Shown: piece by piece, positions 35,482 through 45,382 of the stretch
Layout of the letters: every line of letters starts with the position of its first letter
Position numbering within the stretch: position 1 is the stretch's first letter
NCBI GenBank assembly: GCA_041156125.1
Contig: JBEVTI010000002.1
Location: 62,001 to 126,000 of the forward strand
Reading direction: 5' to 3'
DNA length: 64,000 bases
DNA from: Paraktedonobacter carboxidivorans
Lineage (GTDB): Bacteria; Chloroflexota; Ktedonobacteria; Ktedonobacterales; Ktedonobacteraceae
The notes under the pieces: generated by a model
What the model saw: only the letters and a program-made list of their open reading frames with translations
The model's database searches: none
Told to the model about the DNA's origin: nothing
Made by a program: the position numbers and the translations under genes

Positions 35482-37256
35482 TTACGCGCCTACAAACAGG
35501 ACCAGGCGGTCCTGCACAGTTGTCTGATCAGTTTTATCCACCCAGAATCGAGCGAGAATCTTGCCATCAGAAGGTTGGAGCGCATAGATCCTGTTGCCAG
35601 GGGTGCTATAGTACACAGTATCATTACTGGCAACGGGAAGCATATCGACAAGATAGCCGCTGCTGAAACCGGGGTCAACACCATGTGGTACCGGGGTAGG
35701 AGTTTTCTCGCTTCCGTCTAGCAATTTTACAGGCGTTGACCAGCGAACATCGCCGTTCTGGGCATTCAATGCTACAATCTGGATTTGCAGATTCTGCTCT
35801 TTTCCTCTTACTGTCGAGGTTGTACGCGTCTCTAGATAGAGACTATCACCCAGAAGCGCCGCGCCAGTCATAAAATCGCCGTTATGCTTCTTCTGATATT
35901 GCCAACGTACCGCTCCATCATTGGTGTTGAGCGCGTGCAGTGTCGTAATATCATTAATGTTTGGCGCTGCTGCAGGCCACTGATGATTATATGTCTGAAA
36001 GTAAAGCGCGTCGTTAGAAACAGCTAAATAGGGGCTTCCATTGGGCTCTTCTCCCTCCATATATGGAATTTGCCAGCGCTGGTGGCCTGTTGTCAGATCA
36101 TAGGCAGCGGCCCGCACTTGAGGGATTTCACTATTCGTCATTCCATGTGAATCTTTATAGGGCGCAATCGACTTGAGATTGTACTCCATTGTGTAGATTA
36201 CCTCGTTGACAATCCGCGCTACGACGACAGGCATGCTGCCTGAAATTTCTTCATGATCTTGCCAGAGAATTGATCCATCCAGCGGATTCAGCCCATAACG
36301 CGCGAAGATATTCTGCCCATTCTGTCGATACACACCAACCGCGTAGAGCAACTGAGCGGTGATGGCAATCAAGCGGAATCCATCGGTAGCATCTGTTCCG
36401 TAACCTGGATCGCTCTGTGAGCCTGCAATAGGATACGAGCGCTGCCAGAGTTGCCGCCCTGTGCGCGGATCACGCGCTGTCAGCGTGCTGCTATTGGATG
36501 TCTTGGACTCGACCAGCGTATATACCGCCCCGCTATTTGCCAGAGCTCGGGCGGAAGGTTGGCGCCAGAGTATAGAACCATCTCCGCTATTTAAAGCGTA
36601 CAAGTACTGTCGTCTATTGGCGCTTTGCATATTACGAGTTTCTACATAGAGAATCCCTCCTACAATAAAGGGCTGGTTGGAAGTTAGTGCAGAAAATGGA
36701 TACTCAAGTACAGCCTCTTCGCTTGCAAAAGAATGTTTCCATAAAATCTGGTGAGTCCGATTATCCAGTCGTAGAGCGCGTTATTGAGATATGCGTAAAG
36801 GCCCGAGGCTGGAAACGGCCTTTGTACGGTCAGTGGATTGTGAGATTGAAAATTGTTAGCCAGGGCAAAACCGCCTATAACCACCAGCGCGAGAACAGCT
36901 GCCAGCAGCGCAAGGCGAGGGATGCGTTTCCCGCGCTGCCCACGTGGGCTGAACGAGACAAGAACTCCACTCTGCCCCGTTTCTTCACGCTCATCTACAG
37001 TTGCAAGGGGTTTCTCTGTAATTACGGGCAAAACGTTCTCTTGTTCCTCAGAAGCCCGGACGCGCTGCCACACGCGTTCCAGAGAGGCGGTATACTCATG
37101 CCTTCTGATCGAATAGAGAGATTGTAACAACTGAATGGCACGCTGGTCTGTCTGCTCTTCTGAAATATTCCTCTGCTCGATCAGATAGCTTGCTATTTGC
37201 TCATCTACCTGATCCGGTGTGAAATCGTTCTTAGCGCTGCGAAACATCTTGCTCAA
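35482..37256 (-). pseudogene. Frameshifted anti-sigma factor with PQQ-like beta-propeller
   Basis: Two minus-strand frames are one gene split by a frameshift. The first (37256 to 36684) gives a cytoplasmic N domain and a TM helix (ALLAAVLALVVIGGFALANN), and reaches GLYAYLNNALY. The second frame, read from about 36766, continues LDNRTHQILWKHSFASEEAV and on through repeated blades such as LNSGDGSILWRQP, ARDPRTGRQLWQRSY and LNPLDGSILWQDH, the PQQ-binding-like propeller pattern. A single-base loss near 36766-36770 explains the shift. The upstream sigma gene has a nonsense codon, so the pair looks decayed. A sequencing error would explain this only if both mutations were errors. Confidence 0.82.
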
Positions 37257-37271
37257 TCCTTTCAGCTATGG

Positions 37272-37832
37272 CTACCGCGGGTAGTGCTTACGCAGCTCGT
37301 TTAAAGCCCGAGAGAGGATGCTACGCACCGCTCCCTCGCGTTTATGCAGTAACACTGCGATCTCTGTGCAACGCAACCCACCAATAAAGCGCAATTGGAG
37401 CACTTCCTGCTGGATCTGTGAGAGGTTTTGCAGATACACGCGCAAATAAGCTGCCTCTTCGCGCTGGATGACTAGTTTTTCGGGTGTCGCTCCGTCCTCC
37501 AGAGTCTCCAACAATGCGTCCAACGAGACTTGTGGCCGCTGGCGCTGTGCCTGGCGATAGCGATCATTGACTTTGTTGCGCGCAACTGTCTAGAGCCAGG
37601 CCCGCTGTTTGTCCGCGCTCATAACGGTAAGATCGGCGCGTAACGCACCAATAAACACGTCGGTCAGGATATCCTCCGCGTCATGCAAAGCTCCTGTGTG
37701 GCGCATAATATATTCAAAAAGCGCAGGGGCATAAAGCTGATAAAGTCTGGCAGCGCATGCATGGCGCTTCTTTGCAGGAGTGTCACCGTCTTCATCCTGC
37801 AATACAGGGCGTTGTTGCATCGAGTCCTCCAT
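37272..37832 (-). pseudogene. ECF sigma factor gene interrupted by an in-frame amber codon
   Basis: The frame from ATG 37832 gives sigma region 2 (LYQLYAPALFEYIMRHT, HDAEDILTDVFIGAL) up to KQRAWL, then TAG at 37590-37592. The same frame resumes directly with TVARNKVNDRYRQAQRQ, the usual continuation after AWL-W in ECF sigma factors, then region 4 (LSQIQQEVLQLRFIGGLRCT, EIAVLLHKREGAVRSIL). A TGG-to-TAG change is the simplest origin. The gene ends 16 bp before its partner anti-sigma gene, which is also broken. Unless a suppressor tRNA reads TAG, the product would be truncated. Confidence 0.85.
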
Positions 37833-37958
37833 GCACCTCTTATTGTCGAGATATCTCTAGCACCTACATCGCTATTCTGCCAAAAATGTCGCGTACTTTT
37901 GAGCCGGAAGAACTATTACTATAGATAAACAGGTGGTAAGGTAGGTATTCCTGGCAGG

Positions 37959-38903
37959 TTACGGCAAGGCTGCACCAACAAGCTCAGCAATGTCAGCAAT
38001 GCCCTCGGTCTGCAAAAACGCTGCGATGCCTGCAAGGATTTCGACTCCTGCTCGCGGGTTGATGAGGTTAATGGTACCGACCTGGATAGCGGAGGCGCCG
38101 GCAAGAATAAATTCGAGGGCGTCGCGGGCACTGGCGATGCCTCCTGCTCCAATCAGAGGTACGTGAGGATATGCTGAACGTAGCTCATGGGCCAGATCAT
38201 AGAGGATGCGCAGAGCTAGCGGCTTAATAGCGGGACCGCTGAGGCCAGCGGAAAGGGCTGGTCTGCGCGTTGTCAGGTCGATGCTCAGACCAGGCAGGCT
38301 ATGAAGAAGGACAAGGGCGTCAGCGCCAGCCGAGGCCGCGGCCAGGGCAATGGGGCGTAGATCGCCCGCGTATGCTACCAGTTTAACAATAATAGGGAGC
38401 ATGCTTTTCCGGCGCACTGCAGCGATCAAGCGGGCCACGAGTGCGGGATCAGAGCCAAAGGGCGCGCCATCCGCAGCCAGATTGGGCAGGGCCAGGTTGA
38501 GTTCGAGCGCGGCTACACCAGGCACGCCATCGAGACGCGCGGCAAGATCCACAAAGTCGTCCAGACTGGTGCCAGCGAGGTTGACGATCACGGGCACTTG
38601 CCAGGATGCCCAGGTTTCGGCATAGCTTCTGAGCACTTTCGAGACCCCAGGGCTGGGCCGATCAAGGGCACTCAACAGGCCAGACGGGGTCTCAAGCAAC
38701 AGTGGCTGCACCTGTCCCGCGTGAGGGCGAGGAGTGACACCGGCGCAAACTATTGCCCCCAGGCGCTGGATTTCAGCACTTTTGCTGTACTCGACGCCGT
38801 AACCGGCAGGGCCAGCCGCCAGCATAACCGGATTACGCAACAGCAAACCACTTTTATGCCGGGGCGCCAGTTCGATCTCTAATTTCATACTTACAAATCT
38901 CAT
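37959..38903 (-). CDS. Divergent dihydroorotate dehydrogenase-like (PyrD family) protein
   Basis: The 314-residue FMN barrel (309 if it starts at 38888) is clearly PyrD class 1B in shape: KSGLLLRNPVMLAAGPAGYG, the FMN-phosphate loop IGAGGI, and SGPAIKPLALRILYD. It is last in pyrE-pyrF-pyrD order. But key residues of class 1 enzymes (Lactococcus DHODA Lys43, Asn67, Cys130, Asn193) are replaced: the loop IVCAGVT has Ala54 for Lys, ELNLALPN has Leu139 for the catalytic Cys, SALDRPSPG lacks the GLxN Asn, and LLHSLPGLSI lacks the fourth Asn. The FMN-binding VKL Lys is kept. It may therefore not oxidise dihydroorotate by the normal mechanism. Confidence 0.8.
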   Translation of the reverse strand: MRFVSMKLEIELAPRHKSGLLLRNPVMLAAGPAGYGVEYSKSAEIQRLGAIVCAGVTPRPHAGQVQPLLLETPSGLLSALDRPSPGVSKVLRSYAETWASWQVPVIVNLAGTSLDDFVDLAARLDGVPGVAALELNLALPNLAADGAPFGSDPALVARLIAAVRRKSMLPIIVKLVAYAGDLRPIALAAASAGADALVLLHSLPGLSIDLTTRRPALSAGLSGPAIKPLALRILYDLAHELRSAYPHVPLIGAGGIASARDALEFILAGASAIQVGTINLINPRAGVEILAGIAAFLQTEGIADIAELVGAALP

Positions 38904-38932
38904 GCATAGTGCGTCAGCCCACGCCTCTACTA

Positions 38933-39814
38933 CTACTCTGGCAAAGTTGCCGCAGCGCTGCTTCTGGCTCTTATGTTGTCCACGCTTGCTCGCGCACGAT
39001 TAATCTGGTCGCGTAAAGCGCGAGCCATCTGGGCCGCGCCTGCAGCGTACTGCGCGCTGGAGTCGGCGTAGAGAATGGAGCGCGAGGCTGAGACCATGGC
39101 GCGTTCGCCATGTATATCGACAGCCAGAGGCACAATAGCTTCCAGATCGCCGCCCTGCTCGCCAATACCAGGCACAAGGATCGGCAGGTCAGGACAGAGC
39201 GCGCGCACGGTTCGCATCTCCTGGGGATAGGTCGCGCCGACGACTAGCGCGCAATTACCGGCCTCGTTCCAGGTCTGAACACGTCGGGCTACCACTTCAT
39301 AGAGCGGTCTGGTCATGCCATCGACTTCCTGCACCAGCAGATCTTGAAAATCACGGGCCCCCGGGTTTGAGGTGCGGCAGAGGAAAAGCACGCCACGGTC
39401 GCGATAGGCCAGAAAAGGCATAACAGCATCATGACCCAGGTAGGGACTGACGGTCACGGCGTCAAAGCCATACGTCTCAAAAAACGCCGCAGCATAGTTG
39501 CGCGCAGTATTGCCAATATCGCCGCGTTTGGCATCAGCGATGACAGGGATGTGCGCGGGGATGGCACGCAAGATCTCCTGCAAAGCCACCAGGCCAGTTG
39601 GTCCTAAGACTTCAAAAAAGGCCAGATTAGGCTTAAAGACAGAAGCAAAGGGCGCGGTGGACGCGATAATAGCCTGGCAAAACTCGACTATTCCACGCTC
39701 AATTGGTAAGGTTTGTAAATGAGTGGGCAGGCGCTCAGGCTCTGGATCTAAACCCACACACAGGAGAGAATTATTCTGACGTTCAGCCGCCAGGAGTTTT
39801 TCAAGAAAGGTCAC
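38933..39814 (-). CDS. pyrF: Orotidine-5'-phosphate decarboxylase
   Basis: The 293-residue protein is the longer type-2 OMP decarboxylase. It has VGLDPEPERLP, VFKPNLAFFEVLG (substrate Lys and Asn), the catalytic signature DAKRGDIGNTARNYAA and a C-terminal barrel ending in PGIGEQGGDLEAI. It decarboxylates OMP to UMP in de novo pyrimidine synthesis. The start is GTG 39814 after AGAGAAG. It follows pyrE by 21 bp and is followed by the PyrD-like gene 29 bp later, an operon of adjacent steps. Catalytic Asp/Lys tetrad appears intact. Confidence 0.95.
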   Translation of the reverse strand: MTFLEKLLAAERQNNSLLCVGLDPEPERLPTHLQTLPIERGIVEFCQAIIASTAPFASVFKPNLAFFEVLGPTGLVALQEILRAIPAHIPVIADAKRGDIGNTARNYAAAFFETYGFDAVTVSPYLGHDAVMPFLAYRDRGVLFLCRTSNPGARDFQDLLVQEVDGMTRPLYEVVARRVQTWNEAGNCALVVGATYPQEMRTVRALCPDLPILVPGIGEQGGDLEAIVPLAVDIHGERAMVSASRSILYADSSAQYAAGAAQMARALRDQINRARASVDNIRARSSAAATLPE

Positions 39815-39835
39815 GCTTCTCTTCTCTTTCTGCTG

Positions 39836-40426
39836 CTATTGACCAGACATCTTGCGTGTGCCAGGTTTGACTATTGGCTGGCTAGCATGGCAGAGGGGGC
39901 AAGCAGCGGGATCATACGAGCGAGCCTCGACACTGAGCAATGCCTGGAGCGGCACAGCAAATTGCCTGGCAGCCTCGCCATGACTACGATCAATTAAGAC
40001 TTCGATACCCAGAATTTCTGGCATGTAAGGCTGTAGCGCCGCCAGCGTCTCTCGCAATGAGAGTCCAGTGGTCAGCACATCGTCAACCACCAGCACGCGT
40101 TCGCCAGCTTGCAGGGCAAAGCCACGTCTCAGCTCGCGTCCACCATTGACCACCGGTTCCGCGATCATACAACTCGCACCGAGTTGGCGACCAACCTCCT
40201 GGGCTAGCAGACCGCCGCCGGTCGTTGGACCAATGACGACCGCTACATCCCGCTGGTGATAACGCTGCGCGATTAGTCCGCAGAGTTGCTCGGTTACACG
40301 CGGATGTTCAAAAACGCGAAACTTTTCCCAATACTCATCACTATGGCGCCCAGAGCTAAGCAAAAAATGGCCGCGCTCGTAGACACCCAGTTGCTGGAAA
40401 AGCTGTAATATTTCGCCAGGGATCAT
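39836..40426 (-). CDS. pyrE: Orotate phosphoribosyltransferase
   Basis: The 196-residue protein has the type I PRTase pattern: the PRPP motif VLVVDDVLTTGLSL, the flexible catalytic hood GHFLLSSGRHSDEYWEKF near the N-terminus, and VVIGPTTGGGLLAQEVGRQL. The C-terminus carries a Cys pair (CPLCHAS). It converts orotate and PRPP to OMP, the step before pyrF. It is the first gene of the pyrE-pyrF-pyrD-like operon, with GAAGGT 7 nt before its ATG. No attenuator was recognised upstream. Confidence 0.95.
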   Translation of the reverse strand: MIPGEILQLFQQLGVYERGHFLLSSGRHSDEYWEKFRVFEHPRVTEQLCGLIAQRYHQRDVAVVIGPTTGGGLLAQEVGRQLGASCMIAEPVVNGGRELRRGFALQAGERVLVVDDVLTTGLSLRETLAALQPYMPEILGIEVLIDRSHGEAARQFAVPLQALLSVEARSYDPAACPLCHASQPIVKPGTRKMSGQ

Positions 40427-40704
40427 TTATAGTACCTTCAGCCTTACGCTTATCTGGGCCAGTTCATGAGTTGCCCAGGTGGAACGCACCTCGCCCCAAA
40501 GTTGTTGATATCCGACCAGAACATCTTCCGCTCTACCTCCGTCCACATTGACATGAATGCCAACGGTCTTCAGATGTTTTCATGACGATTTTACCACATT
40601 CTAAGCAGATCTAACTGATGGATCTGAGGTTTTGCAAAGACCATTGCTCGCTCGTCTCATGCTGCCTTGTACGTTGATCTGTCGTGCCTTTCATTCTCAG
40701 CGGA

Positions 40705-40757
40705 CAACAAATTGGCCAGTGGAGAGTTTTATCAACTCTTCATTGGCCAATTTGTTG
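40705..40757. terminator. 24-bp stem-loop between FKBP and pyrE genes
   Basis: CAACAAATTGGCCAGTGG and following bases (40705-40728) pair with 40734-40757 (22 of 24 canonical, two G-U). The loop is five nt. It lies about 40 bp past the stop of the FKBP gene, so it probably terminates it. The long stem and short loop are unusual. Confidence 0.65.
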
Positions 40758-40794
40758 GTCACCCGTGCAAACGTGTTTATCTTGTGATCTCAAC

Positions 40795-41589
40795 CTATTT
40801 AAACGAGATAAGCTGAACATCGAAGATCAGATCAGAGTTGGGTGGAATCGACCCTGCCGACTTGGTGCCATAACCAAGTTTGGAGGGAATATAGAGGCGA
40901 CGAATGCCGCCGGGTTTCATGCCAACCAGACCCTCAACCCAACCCGGAATCAATGATGATGCGGAGAGTTGGATGGAGATTGGCGCAGGGGCAGTAGTAC
41001 TGTGCGCGTCGTACGAGCTATCAAATTTCTGACATGTGCTCGCCAGCCAGCCTGTATAATTGGCAGTAACCGTTTTGCCATCCTGGACAGCCGTGCCGCT
41101 GCCCACCTTTATATCCACATACTTCAACCCGTCTTTGAGAGTCGTTGGATTACCCTTGAGAAGCGGAGCCGTGGTCGGTCCAGCAGGAGGTGTTGTGCTG
41201 CTAGCGTAAATCGCTGGAACAGCTTGCCCATCGGGAGAAAGAAAACAGTATTTGCTAATGACAGTCGCAGTTGCATTCGCGTAAACAGTCGCTGTCACAT
41301 GAGCATGGGCATTAGCGGTTCCAGTTGCATTCGCGTGAAGCGTAGCCTGCTGGGCGGTGTAATTCTGATAAATTATCTCAGCACTAACGCCCAGGACAAT
41401 CAGCAGAAAAGCGGCCATGGAGGCGCTGATAATGCGCCGACGTTTGCGGCGCCGGGCCAGACGCTGGATACGCTCCTGTTGGCGCTGACCAGGCCGACCA
41501 CCCCGAGCAACAGCAGTGGCAACAGGACGATTGTCTTTCTGGGGCTTCTCTTCATCAGATGTATCTCGTCCATTCACGGTTTGCGGCAT
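40795..41589 (-). CDS. Membrane-anchored FKBP-type peptidyl-prolyl isomerase
   Basis: The 264-residue protein begins with a basic cytoplasmic tail (RRKRRRI) and one TM helix (about 52-75). A linker follows, then a C-terminal FKBP domain from about 155: VGSGTAVQDGKTVTANYTGWL, SLIPGWVEGLVGMKPGGIRR and LYIPSKLGYG. FKBPs catalyse proline isomerisation and assist folding, here outside the membrane. The linker is rich in Ala/Thr repeats (ANATGTANAHAHVT). AAAGG upstream of the ATG at 41589 supports the start. Confidence 0.9.
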   Translation of the reverse strand: MPQTVNGRDTSDEEKPQKDNRPVATAVARGGRPGQRQQERIQRLARRRKRRRIISASMAAFLLIVLGVSAEIIYQNYTAQQATLHANATGTANAHAHVTATVYANATATVISKYCFLSPDGQAVPAIYASSTTPPAGPTTAPLLKGNPTTLKDGLKYVDIKVGSGTAVQDGKTVTANYTGWLASTCQKFDSSYDAHSTTAPAPISIQLSASSLIPGWVEGLVGMKPGGIRRLYIPSKLGYGTKSAGSIPPNSDLIFDVQLISFK

Positions 41590-41928
41590 AGGCTATAACT
41601 CTGCCTTTCAAAATGTAACTTGTTTGCGGTAAATACCCCGCACACCGTAGAGAGATTGCTCTCTACGAAAACAATACTCCTCAAACAATATCTTGGAAGT
41701 TTCACAATTGCAAACAGAGGGTACCATTACTGTTTCATTCTGGCAAGAGGCAGAGATGCAAAAACATTTGCTTTGCAGTATAATACCTGCTCCTTCTTAA
41801 GCTGCGAGAAATCCTGATCAGTGAAGCACTGACCCGTCTGGAAGATCAATACTTCATTCACGACAGAAGCGCACTCTTTTGTACTGAGAAGGGCATGAAA
41901 AAAATCATCATAGGAAATCTGCACTATA

Positions 41929-41948
41929 TATAATGGTTGTGGTATAAT
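41929..41948 (+). promoter_or_regulatory. Two overlapping -10 boxes before the tricorn gene
   Basis: TATAAT occurs twice, at 41929-41934 and 41943-41948, about 110 and 95 nt before the ATG at 42041. No strong -35 is evident. The rest of 41590-41928 holds no gene I can support. Confidence 0.45.
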
Positions 41949-42040
41949 TGTTACATGCATTCACGCATGAGAATATACAGGGGCCACTTTTCCTATTTGC
42001 CAGGTATGGCCGGGCCAGGAGACAGGAAGGAAGAAAAAGG

Positions 42041-45000
42041 ATGCCATTTCAGGGTTATGTGCGCTTCCCCACGATTCACCAGGATAAGATTGTTTTTGTA
42101 GCTGAGGATGACCTCTGGCTAACCGCAAGCACAGGGGGACGCGCTGAACGCCTGACCGCTGGAGTGGCAGAAGTGAAAACGCCCTGGTTCTCGCCCGCTG
42201 GCAAAGGACTGGCCTTTGTGGGTAAGGCTGAAGGTACTGAAGAGATCTACCTGATGCCGAGTCTGGGGGATGAAATACAACGCCTGACCTTTCAATCCAG
42301 CTCATGCCAGGTCGTAGGCTGGATACCCACAGGTGATCATATCCTTTTCGCCAATAGCTCCAATCATTTCGACTCCGATGGTTGGACCATCTATGCTCTC
42401 AAGCCAGAGGGAGGCCTGCCCGAACAGCTTCCTTATGGGATGGCCAATGCTATTACTTTTGGGCCGCGTGGTGGTATAGTCATTGGACGCAACATTGGGG
42501 AACCAGCGCGTTGGAAGCGTTATCGGGGTGGTAGAACTGGCCGACTCTGGTGCGACATTGCGGGCGATGGTCAGTTTCGCCCCTTGATTCGTCTGGAGGG
42601 CAATCTGGCTGCTCCCTGCTGGATTGGCGAACGTATCTACTTTATCTCTGACCACGAGGGCATTGGCAATATCTATTCCTGTACCCCAACCGGCGAAGAT
42701 TTGCGTCAGCATAGCACACGTGATGATTTTTATGTGCGCAACCTCAATAGCGATGGTGAACGCATTGTTTACCACGCAGGCGGCGATCTCTATCTGTTCG
42801 ATCCAGCCACCAACGAGAACCGACGCATCGAGATCTCGCTACCCAGTACCAGAACACAGCGCAGCCGCAAATTCAGCAATGCTGCCCGTCATCTTGATAC
42901 CTATGCACTGCATCCTCAAGGGTACGCGGTGGCTATTACCACCCGCGGCAAAGCCTTCTCACTAGCCAATTGGGAAGGACCCGTCCTGCAACATGGCGAG
43001 GCTGATGGCGTACGCTATCGTCATCTAACCTGGCTTAACGACGGCAAACGCCTGGTGGCAATCCACGATGCCAATGGTCAGGAGGAGTTGATCATCTTTC
43101 AGGCAAATGGCTCTGAAGAGCCTCGCACATTCCCTGAACTGGACCTGGGCATTGTGGCAACCCTGGAGGTCTCGCCAACCGAAGATAAGGTCGCATTGAG
43201 CAATCATCGCCAGGAACTGCTGGTCGTAGACCTGGAAACAGGCACCTCCCAGATACTCGACCATAGCCTCTACTCAGCTATACGCGGCTTCTCCTGGTCG
43301 CCTGATGGCAAATGGCTGGCTTATGGCTTCCCTGCTGGCGAAAATCTCTCAGCCATCAAACTCTGCCAATTGGAGAGTTCAGAGACCTTCTTCGCGACCG
43401 AGCCGATTCTTGAGGACGAGTTCCCCGCGTTTGATCCTGAGGGAAAGTATCTCTACTTTATTGGTAAACGTATCTTTAATCCGGCTTCTGATAATCTCCA
43501 GTTTGATTTTCATTTCCCTCGTGGCGAAAAACCCTACGCGATCATGCTGAGGCGCGATCTACGCTCTCCATTTATCCCGGAGCCGAAAATTCCTTCCGAG
43601 AAAGACGAGAACGCGAAAAAAACCAGTAGCGAGAGCAATGGCTCTAAAGCCGATACCTCTGACGAGAGTTCAGCCGACGAACCTAAAGAGAATGGCAACG
43701 CGAATGAGCAGAACAAAAATCCTGAACTGGTCATTGATCTTGAGGGAATTAGTGAACGCGTGGTGCCTTTTCCGGTTGCGGAGGGTCTCTTTGGCGCTAT
43801 CGCAGGTCTTAAAGGCAAGGTACTGTTTCTCTCGTACATGCCTGACGGCAGCGGATCATCTAACGGGAGTCAGCCGCGTGGCAAAATCGAATGCTACGAT
43901 TTTGAGAGCTTTAAGGTCGAGTGGAGCATCGAGGGAGTCAGCGGCTTCGATCTCTCCAGGGATGCAAAGACGCTTATTTATCGCAAATTCCAGCGCTTAC
44001 GTGTACTCAAAGCCACTGAGAAACCAAAGGACAATAGTGAGAGAGCCAGTCGTGAAAGCGGCTGGCTGGATCTGGAACGGATAAAGGTCTCGGTTCAGCC
44101 AGCCGCTGAATGGCGACAGATGTTCGTTGAAGCCTGGCGCTTGCAGCGTGAATACTTCTGGACCGCTGATATGTCTGGCGTAGACTGGTCCGCGGTCTAC
44201 GCGCAGTACGCTCCGCTGGTCGAACGCGTCGGGTCCCGCGGGGAGCTATCTGATCTCTTCTGGGAATTGCAGGGCGAACTGGGTACCTCACATGCCTACG
44301 AACGCGCGGGCGATTATCGCCAGCCACCGCACTATACTCAGGGCGCGCTCGCCGTCGATTGGACCTACGATGTGGAGACGAACCGCTATCGTATCACGCA
44401 TATCGTCAAAGGCGATGTTTCGGACCCTCACGCTAGCTCACCATTAAGGTCACCTGGACTCAACGTGCGGATCAGTGACGCAGTGCTGGCCATCAATGGT
44501 CAGCGCCTGGACGCGCAGATGCCGCCGCAAGCTCTGCTTGTCAATCAGGCCAACCAGGAAGTTCAACTCACACTTGAAGAGGCCGAAAGTAAGGAAATAC
44601 GCACGATAACCGTCAAGACTCTCTGGCCCTGGCACGAACGCACCGCGCGCTATCGCGAGTGGGTGGAGACCAACCGCGCCCTGGTTCATCAGCTTTCAGA
44701 GGGTCGCCTGGGCTATATCCATATCCCCGATATGAGCTTGAACGGCTACGCCGAATTTCATCGCGGCTACCTGGCCGAATTCAATGCGCAGGGTCTGGTC
44801 ATTGATGTACGCTGGAATGGTGGAGGCAGTGTATCTGGTCTACTACTGGAAAAGCTAGCAAGACGACGCCTGGCATATCGCTTCTCTCGCTGGCGCCAAC
44901 CCCAGCCCTATCCCTATGAATCGCCTACTGGCCCGATGGTCGCTCTCACTAACGAACATGCTGGCTCAGACGGCGATAAGTTCAGTCACAGCTTTAAATT

Positions 45001-45331
45001 AATGGAGCTGGGGCCGTTAATCGGCATGCGCACCTGGGGAGGCGTAATCGGCATTAGCTATCATCACCAACTGGTCGATGGCACCAATACAACCCAGCCA
45101 ACCTCGGCCAACTGGTTTAAAGATGTTGGCTGGAATCTGGAAAACTACGGCACTGATCCCGATATTGAAGTCGAAATTACACCGCAGGATTATGTCAACA
45201 AGCGAGACCCACAACTCGAACGAGCCATTGAGGAATGCCTGAAACAGATTGAACTCCATCCAACTCTCCGGCCTGAGCCTGGTGAGCGTCCCAAGACCGC
45301 CAGAAACAATCATCTGGTGGATAAAGGCTGA
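42041..45331 (+). CDS. Tricorn-type S41 peptidase
   Basis: ATG 42041 follows GGAAGGAAG; an in-frame ATG at 41948 would add 31 non-conserved residues. The 1096-residue protein begins with a beta-propeller (YVRFPTIHQDKIVFVAEDDL, DNL-type blades). An acidic, low-complexity linker (about 515-565), a second propeller-like part and PDZ-like and core domains follow. The S41 core carries RGYLAEFNAQGLVIDVRW, NGGGSVSGLLLEKLARR and the catalytic-Ser context NEHAGSDGD with Ser976. Tricorn peptidases cut oligopeptides released by proteasomes or other proteases, in the cytoplasm. No signal peptide is seen. It is convergent with the first kinase gene, with stops about 50 bp apart. Confidence 0.9.
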   Translation: MPFQGYVRFPTIHQDKIVFVAEDDLWLTASTGGRAERLTAGVAEVKTPWFSPAGKGLAFVGKAEGTEEIYLMPSLGDEIQRLTFQSSSCQVVGWIPTGDHILFANSSNHFDSDGWTIYALKPEGGLPEQLPYGMANAITFGPRGGIVIGRNIGEPARWKRYRGGRTGRLWCDIAGDGQFRPLIRLEGNLAAPCWIGERIYFISDHEGIGNIYSCTPTGEDLRQHSTRDDFYVRNLNSDGERIVYHAGGDLYLFDPATNENRRIEISLPSTRTQRSRKFSNAARHLDTYALHPQGYAVAITTRGKAFSLANWEGPVLQHGEADGVRYRHLTWLNDGKRLVAIHDANGQEELIIFQANGSEEPRTFPELDLGIVATLEVSPTEDKVALSNHRQELLVVDLETGTSQILDHSLYSAIRGFSWSPDGKWLAYGFPAGENLSAIKLCQLESSETFFATEPILEDEFPAFDPEGKYLYFIGKRIFNPASDNLQFDFHFPRGEKPYAIMLRRDLRSPFIPEPKIPSEKDENAKKTSSESNGSKADTSDESSADEPKENGNANEQNKNPELVIDLEGISERVVPFPVAEGLFGAIAGLKGKVLFLSYMPDGSGSSNGSQPRGKIECYDFESFKVEWSIEGVSGFDLSRDAKTLIYRKFQRLRVLKATEKPKDNSERASRESGWLDLERIKVSVQPAAEWRQMFVEAWRLQREYFWTADMSGVDWSAVYAQYAPLVERVGSRGELSDLFWELQGELGTSHAYERAGDYRQPPHYTQGALAVDWTYDVETNRYRITHIVKGDVSDPHASSPLRSPGLNVRISDAVLAINGQRLDAQMPPQALLVNQANQEVQLTLEEAESKEIRTITVKTLWPWHERTARYREWVETNRALVHQLSEGRLGYIHIPDMSLNGYAEFHRGYLAEFNAQGLVIDVRWNGGGSVSGLLLEKLARRRLAYRFSRWRQPQPYPYESPTGPMVALTNEHAGSDGDKFSHSFKLMELGPLIGMRTWGGVIGISYHHQLVDGTNTTQPTSANWFKDVGWNLENYGTDPDIEVEITPQDYVNKRDPQLERAIEECLKQIELHPTLRPEPGERPKTARNNHLVDKG

Positions 45332-45382
45332 GCTGGGAAAGGCCAGCAGAGCTGCTTGCTATACCCTTCACGCGAGGGCGGC

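Noticed and set aside
37524..37592. Possibility that the sigma-gene halves are two separate short genes
   Set aside because: The sequence continues in the same frame through the TAG, and the residues after it are the expected ECF continuation, so a nonsense mutation is the better reading.
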